Positions 54,111 through 61,177 of a stretch of DNA of 64,000 nucleotides are shown here, piece by piece. Position numbers and translations under genes: made by a program. How positions within the stretch are numbered: position 1 is the stretch's first letter; every line of letters begins with the position of its first letter. Under the pieces are notes generated by a model. The model saw only the letters and a program-made list of their open reading frames with translations. It ran no database searches and was not told the DNA's origin. The DNA lies in NCBI GenBank assembly GCA_937981555.1, contig CALJOK010000077.1:91009-155008 (forward strand), written 5' to 3'. This DNA comes from an uncultured Saprospiraceae bacterium. GTDB taxonomy: Bacteria > Bacteroidota > Bacteroidia > Chitinophagales > Saprospiraceae.

Positions 54111-54148
54111 AATGTAACGAGACCTTTTAAGTCTCGTCCCTCAAAAAT

Positions 54149-54185
54149 AAAAAAGGTCATCGAATTTTTTTCGATGACCTTTTTT
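54149..54185. terminator. Bidirectional terminator between NYN and hemW
   Basis: AAAAAGGTCATCGA pairs with TCGATGACCTTTTT around a T-rich loop, with A and T runs at the ends. The two flanking genes converge on it. Confidence 0.88.
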
Positions 54186-54217
54186 GTGTAAAACTGGACT
54201 TGGAAATTCCTTCTACA

Positions 54218-55366
54218 TTACGCTTCAAAAAATAATTCCATCGCAATATTATCCGCTAACAATTTTCCTTTCTTAGTCAAAATAAAAGTATCACCATCTC
54301 GCAGCATTGTTTCATTTTGAATAAAAGACTCAGCCGTTTTTAAAAAATATTTTTCAAAATTATCTCCCCAGATTTTTATTTTTCCCACATCACAACCCCA
54401 CATCGTTCGTAAGGCAGTCATCACATATTCATTATACTGTTGCTCCGAAGACAGAATTTCTTTCTCAAATCGACTTCCATTTTTAGTCAAATCATTTTTG
54501 TCAAAATCTATAGCTTTTAAGTAAAGTGCATTATTAGCAATATTCCATTGGCGACTTTTTCCATCAAAAGAATGGGCAGAAGGACCAACTCCGAGATAAG
54601 ATTCTCCTGACCAATAATTTGAATTGTGTCGAGCATATTTCCCTGGTTTTGCAAAATTACTAATCTCATAATGATCGTAACCATTCGCTTCCATCATCTG
54701 CATCAGTATCTCAAATTGGTGCGCAGATTTTTCATCATCCACAGGTTGTGCTTTTCCTTTTTTGACAAAATGATCTAGTGCTGTCCCTGGTTCGACAGTC
54801 AAACAATAGCAGGACAAATGCGGAATTTCGAAGTCAAACAATTTTTGCACATTCGTTTCCCATTGTTCATTTGAAGTAGTTGGTGAACCATAAATTAAAT
54901 CTACCGTTAAATTATCGAAGCCGAGTGCTTGCGCATTTTGGATGCAACTTTCAGCTTCCATAACATTATGTGCACGGTTCATTGACTTTAGGTCTATTTC
55001 GGCAAAAGATTGCACGCCAATGCTTAATCGATTGATCGGCGTAGATTTAAGTATTTGTAATTTTTCTAAAGTCAAATCATCAGGATTGGCTTCGAGCGTA
55101 ATTTCAGCATCTTTAGCTACGGTGAAAGTTTGATTGATTTTTTCAAAAAAAAGATTCAACTCTCGCTCATCTAAAAGGGAAGGAGTTCCACCGCCAAAAT
55201 AAATCGTTTCGATGTTTTTGTCGACGAGATAGTCTTTTTGCAACTCAATTTCTTTTATTATAGCATCAATCATTTCCGATTTATACTTCATCGAAGTCGA
55301 AAAATGAAAATTGCAATAATGACATGCTTGTTTGCAAAAAGGGATATGAATATAAATTCCGCTCAT
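54218..55366 (-). CDS. hemW: HemW-type radical SAM protein (coproporphyrinogen III oxidase-like)
   Basis: A 382-residue radical SAM protein. The CxxxCxxC cluster motif is C11-K-Q-A-C15-H-Y-C18 in IYIHIPFCKQACHYCNF, followed by TIYFGGGTPSLL, TLEANPDD, RLSIGVQSF and YYEIS-like NGYDHYEISNFAKPGKYARHNSNYW. HemW proteins bind haem and are now regarded as haem chaperones; they lack the extra Cys typical of HemN, which has CxxxCxxCxC. The open frame reaches 55504, but its first 46 residues read through a palindromic repeat. The ATG at 55366 matches the family start. Confidence 0.92.
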   Translation of the reverse strand: MSGIYIHIPFCKQACHYCNFHFSTSMKYKSEMIDAIIKEIELQKDYLVDKNIETIYFGGGTPSLLDERELNLFFEKINQTFTVAKDAEITLEANPDDLTLEKLQILKSTPINRLSIGVQSFAEIDLKSMNRAHNVMEAESCIQNAQALGFDNLTVDLIYGSPTTSNEQWETNVQKLFDFEIPHLSCYCLTVEPGTALDHFVKKGKAQPVDDEKSAHQFEILMQMMEANGYDHYEISNFAKPGKYARHNSNYWSGESYLGVGPSAHSFDGKSRQWNIANNALYLKAIDFDKNDLTKNGSRFEKEILSSEQQYNEYVMTALRTMWGCDVGKIKIWGDNFEKYFLKTAESFIQNETMLRDGDTFILTKKGKLLADNIAMELFFEA

Positions 55367-55371
55367 AATCA

Positions 55372-55379
55372 CAAAAGTA
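55372..55379 (-). promoter_or_regulatory. hemW -7 promoter box
   Basis: On the minus strand TACTTTTG matches TAnnTTTG exactly and ends five bases before the hemW ATG, so the transcript would be nearly leaderless. No clear -33 TTTG at the right spacing was seen. Confidence 0.4.
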
Positions 55380-55428
55380 TTAATTTTAACCAAAACATAT
55401 TTTTCAAAAACGAACGTTTTAATTTTTA

Positions 55429-57339
55429 ATGAAGAAAAAAGAAAATAGAATATCCAATATCGAACAAGGAATGTCCAATATTCAACAATCGATATGTGAA
55501 ACAATATTGGAGATAGAACATTTCTTGTTCAATATTGGATATTCAACAATTTTCTGTTTGGTACTTTTTCTTTTTTCAATAAGTCTTTCTGCCCAAATTC
55601 CAACTCGCTATAATCTCAAACTTGAACCAATCGACCAAACCGAATCATTTCTCAAAAATCAAATCGAGATTCCACCATCATTTTCCGATTCCCTTTCGAT
55701 TAGAAATGAACTCGCAAAAGTATTGTTACAATTGCACGGCAATGCCTATTTGGAAGCATCTGTGGATAGTATTTATCGTTTCGAGAAAACCTTCTTTGCA
55801 AAAATTTTCATTGGCAAAAAGTACGAATGGGCTAGTTTGGAAAATGGAAATGTAGAACCTGCATTCTTAGAACAAATTGGTTTTCGAAAACGACTGTATC
55901 AAAACAAAGATTTTTATTATCAAGAAGTATTGAAGTTGCAAAAGTCATTGTTGACTTACGCTGAAAATAATGGTTATCCATTCGCAGAAGTTGGTTTAAA
56001 AAATATTAAAATTAATGATGGGGAAATTGCTGCACAGCTTTTTATGCAAAAAAATAGGTTGATCACAATTGATGGAATTAAAATAAAAGGAGAAGTGAAA
56101 ATATCCACTCGCTACCTCGAGAATTATTTAGGTTTTAAGAAAGGAGACTTGTACGATAAGAGTAAAATTCAAAAAATCCGACAACGAATTCGAGAATTAC
56201 CATTCGTGCAAGAAGCGAAAGATTTGACAATCACTTTTAAAGGAGACAAAGCAACGATTAATTTATTTTTGAAAAAAAAGAAGGCGAGTCGTTTCGATTT
56301 TTTAGTAGGAGTTTTACCTCGGACGAATAGTTCTAGTAGTCCCTCTCAGCGAAATTTTTTAATCACAGGAACCTTTAATGCTGACATGCACAACCAATTT
56401 GGATTAGGAGAAAGAATCTTTGCGGAGTTCCAACAACTCGCTCCAGGAACGCAAGAATTGGAATTGCAATTTGCGTATCCATACATTTTAAATTTTCCAT
56501 TTGGTGTAGATTTTAAATTTGATTTGTACAAAAAAGATTCGACCTTTTTACAAATTGAATCAGATTTTGGAATTCAATATTTGTTGGAAGGAGGAAATTA
56601 TCTAAAAGCATTTTGGAATACACGAACAACAAATTTGTTGACTGTCAACGAGTCTCAAATCATCGCTGCCAAAAAATTACCAGCAGAGTTAGATCTCACC
56701 AATTCTGTTTTTGGACTTGAATATAATTTGCAAAAATTGGATTATCGATTCAATCCACGAAAAGGATGGGGGACACTTTTGCGAGTAGGCGCAGGCTTTA
56801 AACGGATCAAAGAAAATAATTCAATTATCGGCTTGGAAACTTCCGATCCTGATTTCACTTTTCAAAGTTTATACGATTCTTTGACCTTGCGGACTTTTCA
56901 ATATCAGTTGGAAGGAAAGATAGAAAAGTACATTCCCGTTTTTAAGCGAAGTACAATTAAGGGCTCAATTACTTCAGGTTGGATTATTTCGCAGTCGCCC
57001 ATTTTTAGAAATGAACAATTTCGTTTGGGAGGAAATCGATTACTTCGAGGCTTTGATGAAGAGTCTATCTTTACGACCAATTATGTGATTGGAACATTGG
57101 AGTATCGATTATTGATTGGACAAAATTCTTTTCTTTTTGCTTTTGGAGATTATGGTTATGTGGAGAATATAACAATAGATTCACGTGAATACGATACGCC
57201 GGTTGGAGTAGGAGCAGGGATTACTTTTGAAACGAAAATTGGTGTTTTTGCTTTTAGTTTGGCTGTGGGAAAACAGAAGGGTAACCCGTTTGATCTTCGA
57301 AGTGTGAAATCGCACTTTGGATATGTGAGCTACTTTTGA
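55429..57339 (+). CDS. BamA/Omp85-family outer-membrane protein
   Basis: A 636-residue Omp85-type protein. An unusually long N-terminal region (about 1-35), encoded by a palindromic repeat, precedes the signal-peptide core (STIFCLVLFLFSISLSAQ). One or two POTRA domains are visible (about 170-280, GVKIKG-like DGIKIKGEVKISTRYLENYLGFKKGDLYDKSKIQKIRQRIRELPFVQEAKD). A C-terminal 16-strand-type barrel of the BamA/TamA class follows (FGLEYNLQKLDYRFNPRKGWGTLLRVGAG, FRLGGNRLLRGFDEESIF with the conserved RGF motif). It probably inserts or translocates envelope components as a TamA/BamA-like paralogue. Its stop codon TGA is part of the palindromic element at 57339. Confidence 0.88.
   Translation: MKKKENRISNIEQGMSNIQQSICETILEIEHFLFNIGYSTIFCLVLFLFSISLSAQIPTRYNLKLEPIDQTESFLKNQIEIPPSFSDSLSIRNELAKVLLQLHGNAYLEASVDSIYRFEKTFFAKIFIGKKYEWASLENGNVEPAFLEQIGFRKRLYQNKDFYYQEVLKLQKSLLTYAENNGYPFAEVGLKNIKINDGEIAAQLFMQKNRLITIDGIKIKGEVKISTRYLENYLGFKKGDLYDKSKIQKIRQRIRELPFVQEAKDLTITFKGDKATINLFLKKKKASRFDFLVGVLPRTNSSSSPSQRNFLITGTFNADMHNQFGLGERIFAEFQQLAPGTQELELQFAYPYILNFPFGVDFKFDLYKKDSTFLQIESDFGIQYLLEGGNYLKAFWNTRTTNLLTVNESQIIAAKKLPAELDLTNSVFGLEYNLQKLDYRFNPRKGWGTLLRVGAGFKRIKENNSIIGLETSDPDFTFQSLYDSLTLRTFQYQLEGKIEKYIPVFKRSTIKGSITSGWIISQSPIFRNEQFRLGGNRLLRGFDEESIFTTNYVIGTLEYRLLIGQNSFLFAFGDYGYVENITIDSREYDTPVGVGAGITFETKIGVFAFSLAVGKQKGNPFDLRSVKSHFGYVSYF
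55448..55544. repeat. Palindromic repeat inside the N-terminus of the BamA-like gene
   Basis: Arms 55448-55482 and 55503-55544 are near-complements and share the words GAATATCCAATAT, GAACAAG and TCCAATATT. Translated on the plus strand they give ISNIEQGMSNIQ and related residues between the start codon and the signal-peptide core; on the other strand they form the spurious extension of hemW. The repeat looks like an inserted element that kept the frame open. Confidence 0.85.
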
Positions 57340-57489
57340 GCACGTGGTGGTCTGCTTTAGCTGACCTGAAAAAAAGAGCAAAGCGATTTTTTCTCTAAAT
57401 ACAAAACTTAAATTATTAGATTTGAAAAGATAAGCTTAAATCGTTGCGCTCAATCTTTTTAGGTCAGCTAAAGCAGACCACCACGTGCT
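57339..57489. repeat. Palindromic element filling the space between two convergent genes
   Basis: Perfect 29-bp arms (57339-57367 and 57461-57489, starting AGCACGTGGTGGTC) with a loop of 93 bases that itself pairs partly (AGCAAAGCGATTT with AAATCGTTGCGCT). The left arm begins on the last base of the BamA-like stop TGA and the right arm supplies the first two bases read of the GNAT stop TAG on the other strand. The element may serve as a bidirectional terminator. Confidence 0.9.
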
Positions 57490-58426
57490 ACTTAAAGAAT
57501 TCATGCAACACCTTCACCCACTTCGACTTATATTTTTTTATTTCAAAATAAGGCACCTGCTCTGCCCCAAAATTCCTACGCACTCGCGTAATCGGTTCGA
57601 TCATACTTCCTAAGAAATCAAAATCTTTCTTTCCTAAAATTTCTTTCGCATATTTGATCGAATGCCAAGTCGTCAAAATTCCAGCACCACTATTTCTCAA
57701 ATCAGGATCATCGCCAGCCATTAAATAGTAGGCAGTATCTTTATCCCAAATTAAATAGACCGCAGAGTGAATTTGATTTTTCTCATCCACCGCAAAGAAT
57801 ATTTTCCGCGCATTATTTTTTTCGAAAGCCAAGTCTAATTTTTTTAAAACTTCGAATGAGAAAGGCATGGTTAGTTTTTGTCGATCAAATGTTTTTTGTT
57901 GAACGGAATAAAAATCTTCTAGACTACGGTCAGTTGAAATATGAACAATGAACTTCGCTTTCGGTATATTATTATTGCGATAACCTCCGTGTAAATTCGA
58001 AAATATTTTTTCTAAATCCTCTTCTAAACTAATCTTAAAAGTATAACGAATTGTTCCTTCAAATTTTTCCCAAAGAAAAGGTAACCAACTTTTTATCGAA
58101 GGATGAAAATATTGCTCGAATAAATCAAATTTTGGAAATTGATGAATTAATTCTCGCATCAATCTTTGCTGATGTTTAGGAGAGCGAAAAGTTTTTGTAA
58201 AATAAGGTCCCCAATATTTCACAAAAAGCGGCATGCGTGGTAACCGCAATCCATATTTTTTTCGGACTTGAATCGGCATGGTAGCCGCAATTTCATTTCC
58301 TCTTTTAATGATCAAAATGTCCCAACCATTTTTTCCACAAACTGCGTCCAACAACCAAGGCTGAGAAAAAATTGGTACCTCTTTTTCTTTTTCGCAAAAT
58401 TGTAAATATGTTGTTTTGTTGGACAT
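57488..58426 (-). CDS. GNAT-superfamily acetyltransferase (FemAB/Acetyltransf_6-like)
   Basis: A 312-residue protein with the layout of the FemAB-like, double-GNAT acyltransferases often involved in cell-envelope or polysaccharide modification. Characteristic segments are PIFSQPWLLDAVCGKNGWDILIIKRGNEIAATMPI, the central YSVQQKTFDRQKL, and the C-terminal GNAT region AVYLIWDKDTAYYLMAGDDPDLRNSGAGILTTWHSIKYAKE. The frame extends to a TTG at 58438, but ATG 58426 is preferred. Its stop lies in the palindromic element. A 12-base copy of the element arm (GCACGTGGTGGT, 58457-58468) sits upstream in inverted orientation. Confidence 0.8.
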   Translation of the reverse strand: MSNKTTYLQFCEKEKEVPIFSQPWLLDAVCGKNGWDILIIKRGNEIAATMPIQVRKKYGLRLPRMPLFVKYWGPYFTKTFRSPKHQQRLMRELIHQFPKFDLFEQYFHPSIKSWLPFLWEKFEGTIRYTFKISLEEDLEKIFSNLHGGYRNNNIPKAKFIVHISTDRSLEDFYSVQQKTFDRQKLTMPFSFEVLKKLDLAFEKNNARKIFFAVDEKNQIHSAVYLIWDKDTAYYLMAGDDPDLRNSGAGILTTWHSIKYAKEILGKKDFDFLGSMIEPITRVRRNFGAEQVPYFEIKKYKSKWVKVLHEFFK

Positions 58427-58456
58427 TTTTTCGTTCAATTACATGTATAACACTTC

Positions 58457-58468
58457 GCACGTGGTGGT
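58457..58468. repeat. 12-base copy of the 57339 element arm
   Basis: GCACGTGGTGGT is identical to part of the element arm. Together with 57478-57489 it flanks the GNAT gene as an inverted pair. It may be a decayed fragment of the same repeat family. Confidence 0.5.
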
Positions 58469-58541
58469 GTAAATAAAAACCAAAGATAGCATACTCCCGT
58501 CACACTTTAATTTTTCTAATTCTTAAACTGAATTTTTTCTT

Positions 58542-58549
58542 TAAATTTG
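58542..58549 (+). promoter_or_regulatory. -7 promoter box of the CarboxypepD_reg-like gene
   Basis: TAAATTTG matches TAnnTTTG exactly, 30 bases before the ATG at 58580. No clear TTTG -33 at the right spacing. Confidence 0.4.
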
Positions 58550-58579
58550 AAAACGAATTATATAGAAAAAAAATAAGCT

Positions 58580-59932
58580 ATGAATTTAAAAATAACAAAA
58601 ATATTTCTTCTCCTTTTTTCCTTGTTTCTTTTTGAAAAAATGCATGCTCAAACGCCTCTCCAAATTCAAGGTGTCGTGCTAAACTCTCAAACGAAAGAAT
58701 CACTCTCGAATGTCAATGTTTCCCAAAAGAAAGGAAAGGGTTCAGGTACAACAACAAACGGAGATGGGTTTTTTCAAATGGAAATATCAGATTTACCGAC
58801 AACGTTAAGTTTTAGTTTTGTGGGTTTTGAGACAAGAATTTTAAAAATAGAAAATGTAGAAACACGTGAATTTATCATTGAACTTCGACCAACTGCCTCG
58901 GCACTTCCTGAAGTTTCGGTGAGTGCCAAACGGAAAGTAGATACAGTTTTCTTCGAACCTTATAGTATCGTGGATTATATTTTTTTCGAAAATAAAATAC
59001 TGCTGCTTGCTCATCGAAATTCAATTGAAAAATATTCATTGATTGCTTTGGATGAAAAAACGAATAAACCCATTGCTCAGATTTCATTAAAAAACTATTT
59101 CCCCAAAGGCTTGTTGCAACATTGCACCGGTGAAGTATTTTTGGTTACAGAAAAAAATGTTCGAACAATTGCGATAGATTCCACGGGCATTTTTTTTCCT
59201 AAAAAAATATTTATTGGAGATTTTTATTTAATAGATCATCCATGTGTTTTGGCGAACGAAAATTTTCTTTATTTTGAGCGACATTTTTATCAAGGTCAAG
59301 CGCTGCGATATAATGCATTTGTCAGAGAACTAAATGCCCAACAAAAAAGAGGGGAAGCGCCCATTCCCACGGATTCTTTAGAAAAATATGAATTTCCCTT
59401 AATCCAAAATGAAAAAGAAATTTTTCGGCTCATCGAAGAATTAGGATTGCGAAGACCTTGGTCAGGTGATTTGTGGGAAGCGAATCTTGATGAGAAAATT
59501 TTGGCGTTGAAGGAAAGTGATTATTTTTTGAAAGGAATCATGAAAGTTTTTTATCCAAAATTAAATACCCCAATTTTTCAAAAAGGAAAAGAGTTAGTTG
59601 TTTTTAATCATTTCGAATCTGAGTTGCAGTTTTTTTCAGAGAAAGGAGATTCCCTTCGAAGTATTCCAATTGACTATCATAAATCTCGAAAATGGAAAAA
59701 ACAAATATTATTTGACAATATCCAAAATAGAGCATTTACCACTTTTAATACTAGATGGGGAGAAAAGGTGCAAGAAGTAGATTTGGAAAAAGGGACATTA
59801 GGAGCAGCACTACCTATTGATTTTGCTTATATCGAAAAACCAAAAGTAAGAAATGGCTATTTGTATTTTTTATATAAGAATGCTTGGGCTGGAGAACGAA
59901 GATTAATTTTGCATCGAATGAAATTAGATTAA
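58580..59932 (+). CDS. Exported protein with carboxypeptidase-regulatory-like domain and propeller-like body
   Basis: A 450-residue exported protein. Signal peptide about 1-23. Residues 26-110 form a CarboxypepD_reg-like beta-sandwich (IQGVVLNSQTKESLSNVNV... TTTNGDGFFQMEI... LSFSFVGFETRIL), the domain often found on TonB-dependent receptors; here no receptor follows. The body (about 120-450) has repeated beta segments that resemble a six-bladed propeller, with no known catalytic motif. The protein may sit on the envelope as an adaptor. It starts 154 bases after the GNAT start on the other strand. Confidence 0.75.
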   Translation: MNLKITKIFLLLFSLFLFEKMHAQTPLQIQGVVLNSQTKESLSNVNVSQKKGKGSGTTTNGDGFFQMEISDLPTTLSFSFVGFETRILKIENVETREFIIELRPTASALPEVSVSAKRKVDTVFFEPYSIVDYIFFENKILLLAHRNSIEKYSLIALDEKTNKPIAQISLKNYFPKGLLQHCTGEVFLVTEKNVRTIAIDSTGIFFPKKIFIGDFYLIDHPCVLANENFLYFERHFYQGQALRYNAFVRELNAQQKRGEAPIPTDSLEKYEFPLIQNEKEIFRLIEELGLRRPWSGDLWEANLDEKILALKESDYFLKGIMKVFYPKLNTPIFQKGKELVVFNHFESELQFFSEKGDSLRSIPIDYHKSRKWKKQILFDNIQNRAFTTFNTRWGEKVQEVDLEKGTLGAALPIDFAYIEKPKVRNGYLYFLYKNAWAGERRLILHRMKLD

Positions 59933-59989
59933 ATTAATTTTTATAACAATATAAATACGTAACATAAAAATTTAATTAGAGAAAGAAAT

Positions 59990-60931
59990 ATGAGGAACGA
60001 ACGATACATTGGAAGTTATGAAGGAAGTGAAAAAGGCCCCTTGCTGATTGTTTTTGGAGCAATGCATGGAAATGAACCTGCAGGTGTGAAGGCACTAGAT
60101 TTAATGTTTAAGATGTTGGAAGTAGAGCCTATCAGAAATCCTGAGTTTCAATTTTGTGGAAGATTAATCGGCTTAGTTGGAAATATTCGAGCAAGGGAAA
60201 AAGGAGTGAGATATATTAATCGAGACTTGAATCGACAATGGACTCCTGTAAATGTGGCTCGAATTCGTAATTCAAAGTTGGAAGATTTAGATGAAGAAGA
60301 TTTAGAAATAAAAGAATTATTGGACGTAGTTCATCATGAAATTGAAACGTATCAACCAGAGAAATTAATCTTTTTGGATTTACATACGACGACTGCTTTT
60401 GGAGGAATTTTTTCTATTCCACAAGAGACAGAGGAGAGTATTCGAATTGCGGTAGAGTTGCATGCACCAGTCATCAGAGGTTTGCTGAAAGGGGTAAAAG
60501 GAACGACGCTACATTATTTTAATAATGAAAATTTTGAGCCTGATACTGTTGCGGTGACTTTTGAATCAGGGCAACATGATGAGCAACTTTCGGTCAATCG
60601 AGCAATTGCTGCATTGACTAATTGTATGCGAACAGTTGGGTGTGTAAAAGAATCACATGTGGAAAATAGACATGATTCTATTTTGATTGAGTACTCGAAG
60701 GGCTTGCCAAAAATTGCAGAGTTGATCGCGACTCATCAAATTTTGCCTGATGATAATTTTGTCATGACTCCTAATTATAAAAACTTTCAAAGAGTAAAAA
60801 AAGGAGAAATTTTGGCAACAGATAAAAATGGAAATGTGGTGGCGAAGCAAGATAGTTTGATCTTGATGCCGTTGTATCAGAAGCAAGGGGATGATGGTTT
60901 TTTCTTGATTAAGACGTTGGAAGCGTTTTAA
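59990..60931 (+). CDS. AstE/aspartoacylase-type zinc hydrolase
   Basis: A 313-residue enzyme of the succinylglutamate desuccinylase/aspartoacylase family, zinc carboxypeptidase-like hydrolases that remove acyl groups from amino acids. Zinc ligands H26 and E29 (GAMHGNEPAG) and H132 (FLDLHTTT) are intact, and VTFESGQH holds the probable catalytic Glu. RDLNRQW and NIRARE fit the substrate-binding arginines. The C-terminal domain is the usual beta-barrel. Substrate cannot be told; no arginine-degradation genes lie nearby. It follows the CarboxypepD_reg-like gene by 57 bases and may be cotranscribed. Confidence 0.92.
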   Translation: MRNERYIGSYEGSEKGPLLIVFGAMHGNEPAGVKALDLMFKMLEVEPIRNPEFQFCGRLIGLVGNIRAREKGVRYINRDLNRQWTPVNVARIRNSKLEDLDEEDLEIKELLDVVHHEIETYQPEKLIFLDLHTTTAFGGIFSIPQETEESIRIAVELHAPVIRGLLKGVKGTTLHYFNNENFEPDTVAVTFESGQHDEQLSVNRAIAALTNCMRTVGCVKESHVENRHDSILIEYSKGLPKIAELIATHQILPDDNFVMTPNYKNFQRVKKGEILATDKNGNVVAKQDSLILMPLYQKQGDDGFFLIKTLEAF

Positions 60932-61011
60932 CCCTGATCCCTAAAGGGGCGTTTTGAGTTTCCTTTCAAAGGCGATTTTTCTTTTATTTTCTTAATGCTT
61001 TTTTAGAAAAG

Positions 61012-61054
61012 ATTGGGGAACTATTTTTTATAAATAGTTCCCCAATTTTTTTTT
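61012..61054 (+). terminator. Strong intrinsic terminator
   Basis: Perfect 15-bp arms ATTGGGGAACTATTT (61012-61026) and complement (61032-61046) with a run of T. It ends the AstE-family transcript before the WGR gene promoter. Confidence 0.92.
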
Positions 61055-61100
61055 GTAAAACCTTCTTTCTGAAAAATAGTATAAATAAAAGACGAACAAT

Positions 61101-61131
61101 TTTGATTAATGTAATTTATTTGATAACTTTA
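61101..61131 (+). promoter_or_regulatory. Promoter of the WGR gene
   Basis: TTTG (61101-61104) and TAACTTTA (61124-61131), spacing 19, match the Bacteroidota consensus except the final base. The WGR gene ATG is 46 bases downstream. Confidence 0.7.
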
Positions 61132-61177
61132 CATCGAAACGTAATCAAATAAGTTTCAATATTATAACACCATATAA

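Noticed and set aside
53873..54130. Arg/Ser-rich frame overlapping the NYN gene
   Set aside because: Off-frame shadow of the NYN coding sequence, with biased composition and no family features.
55367..55504. 46-residue N-terminal extension of hemW
   Set aside because: It reads through the palindromic repeat and the promoter box; the family start is the ATG at 55366.
57488..58468. GNAT gene flanked by inverted 12-mers considered as a small mobile cassette
   Set aside because: No transposase, target duplication or longer terminal repeat; the 12-mers more likely belong to a palindromic repeat family.
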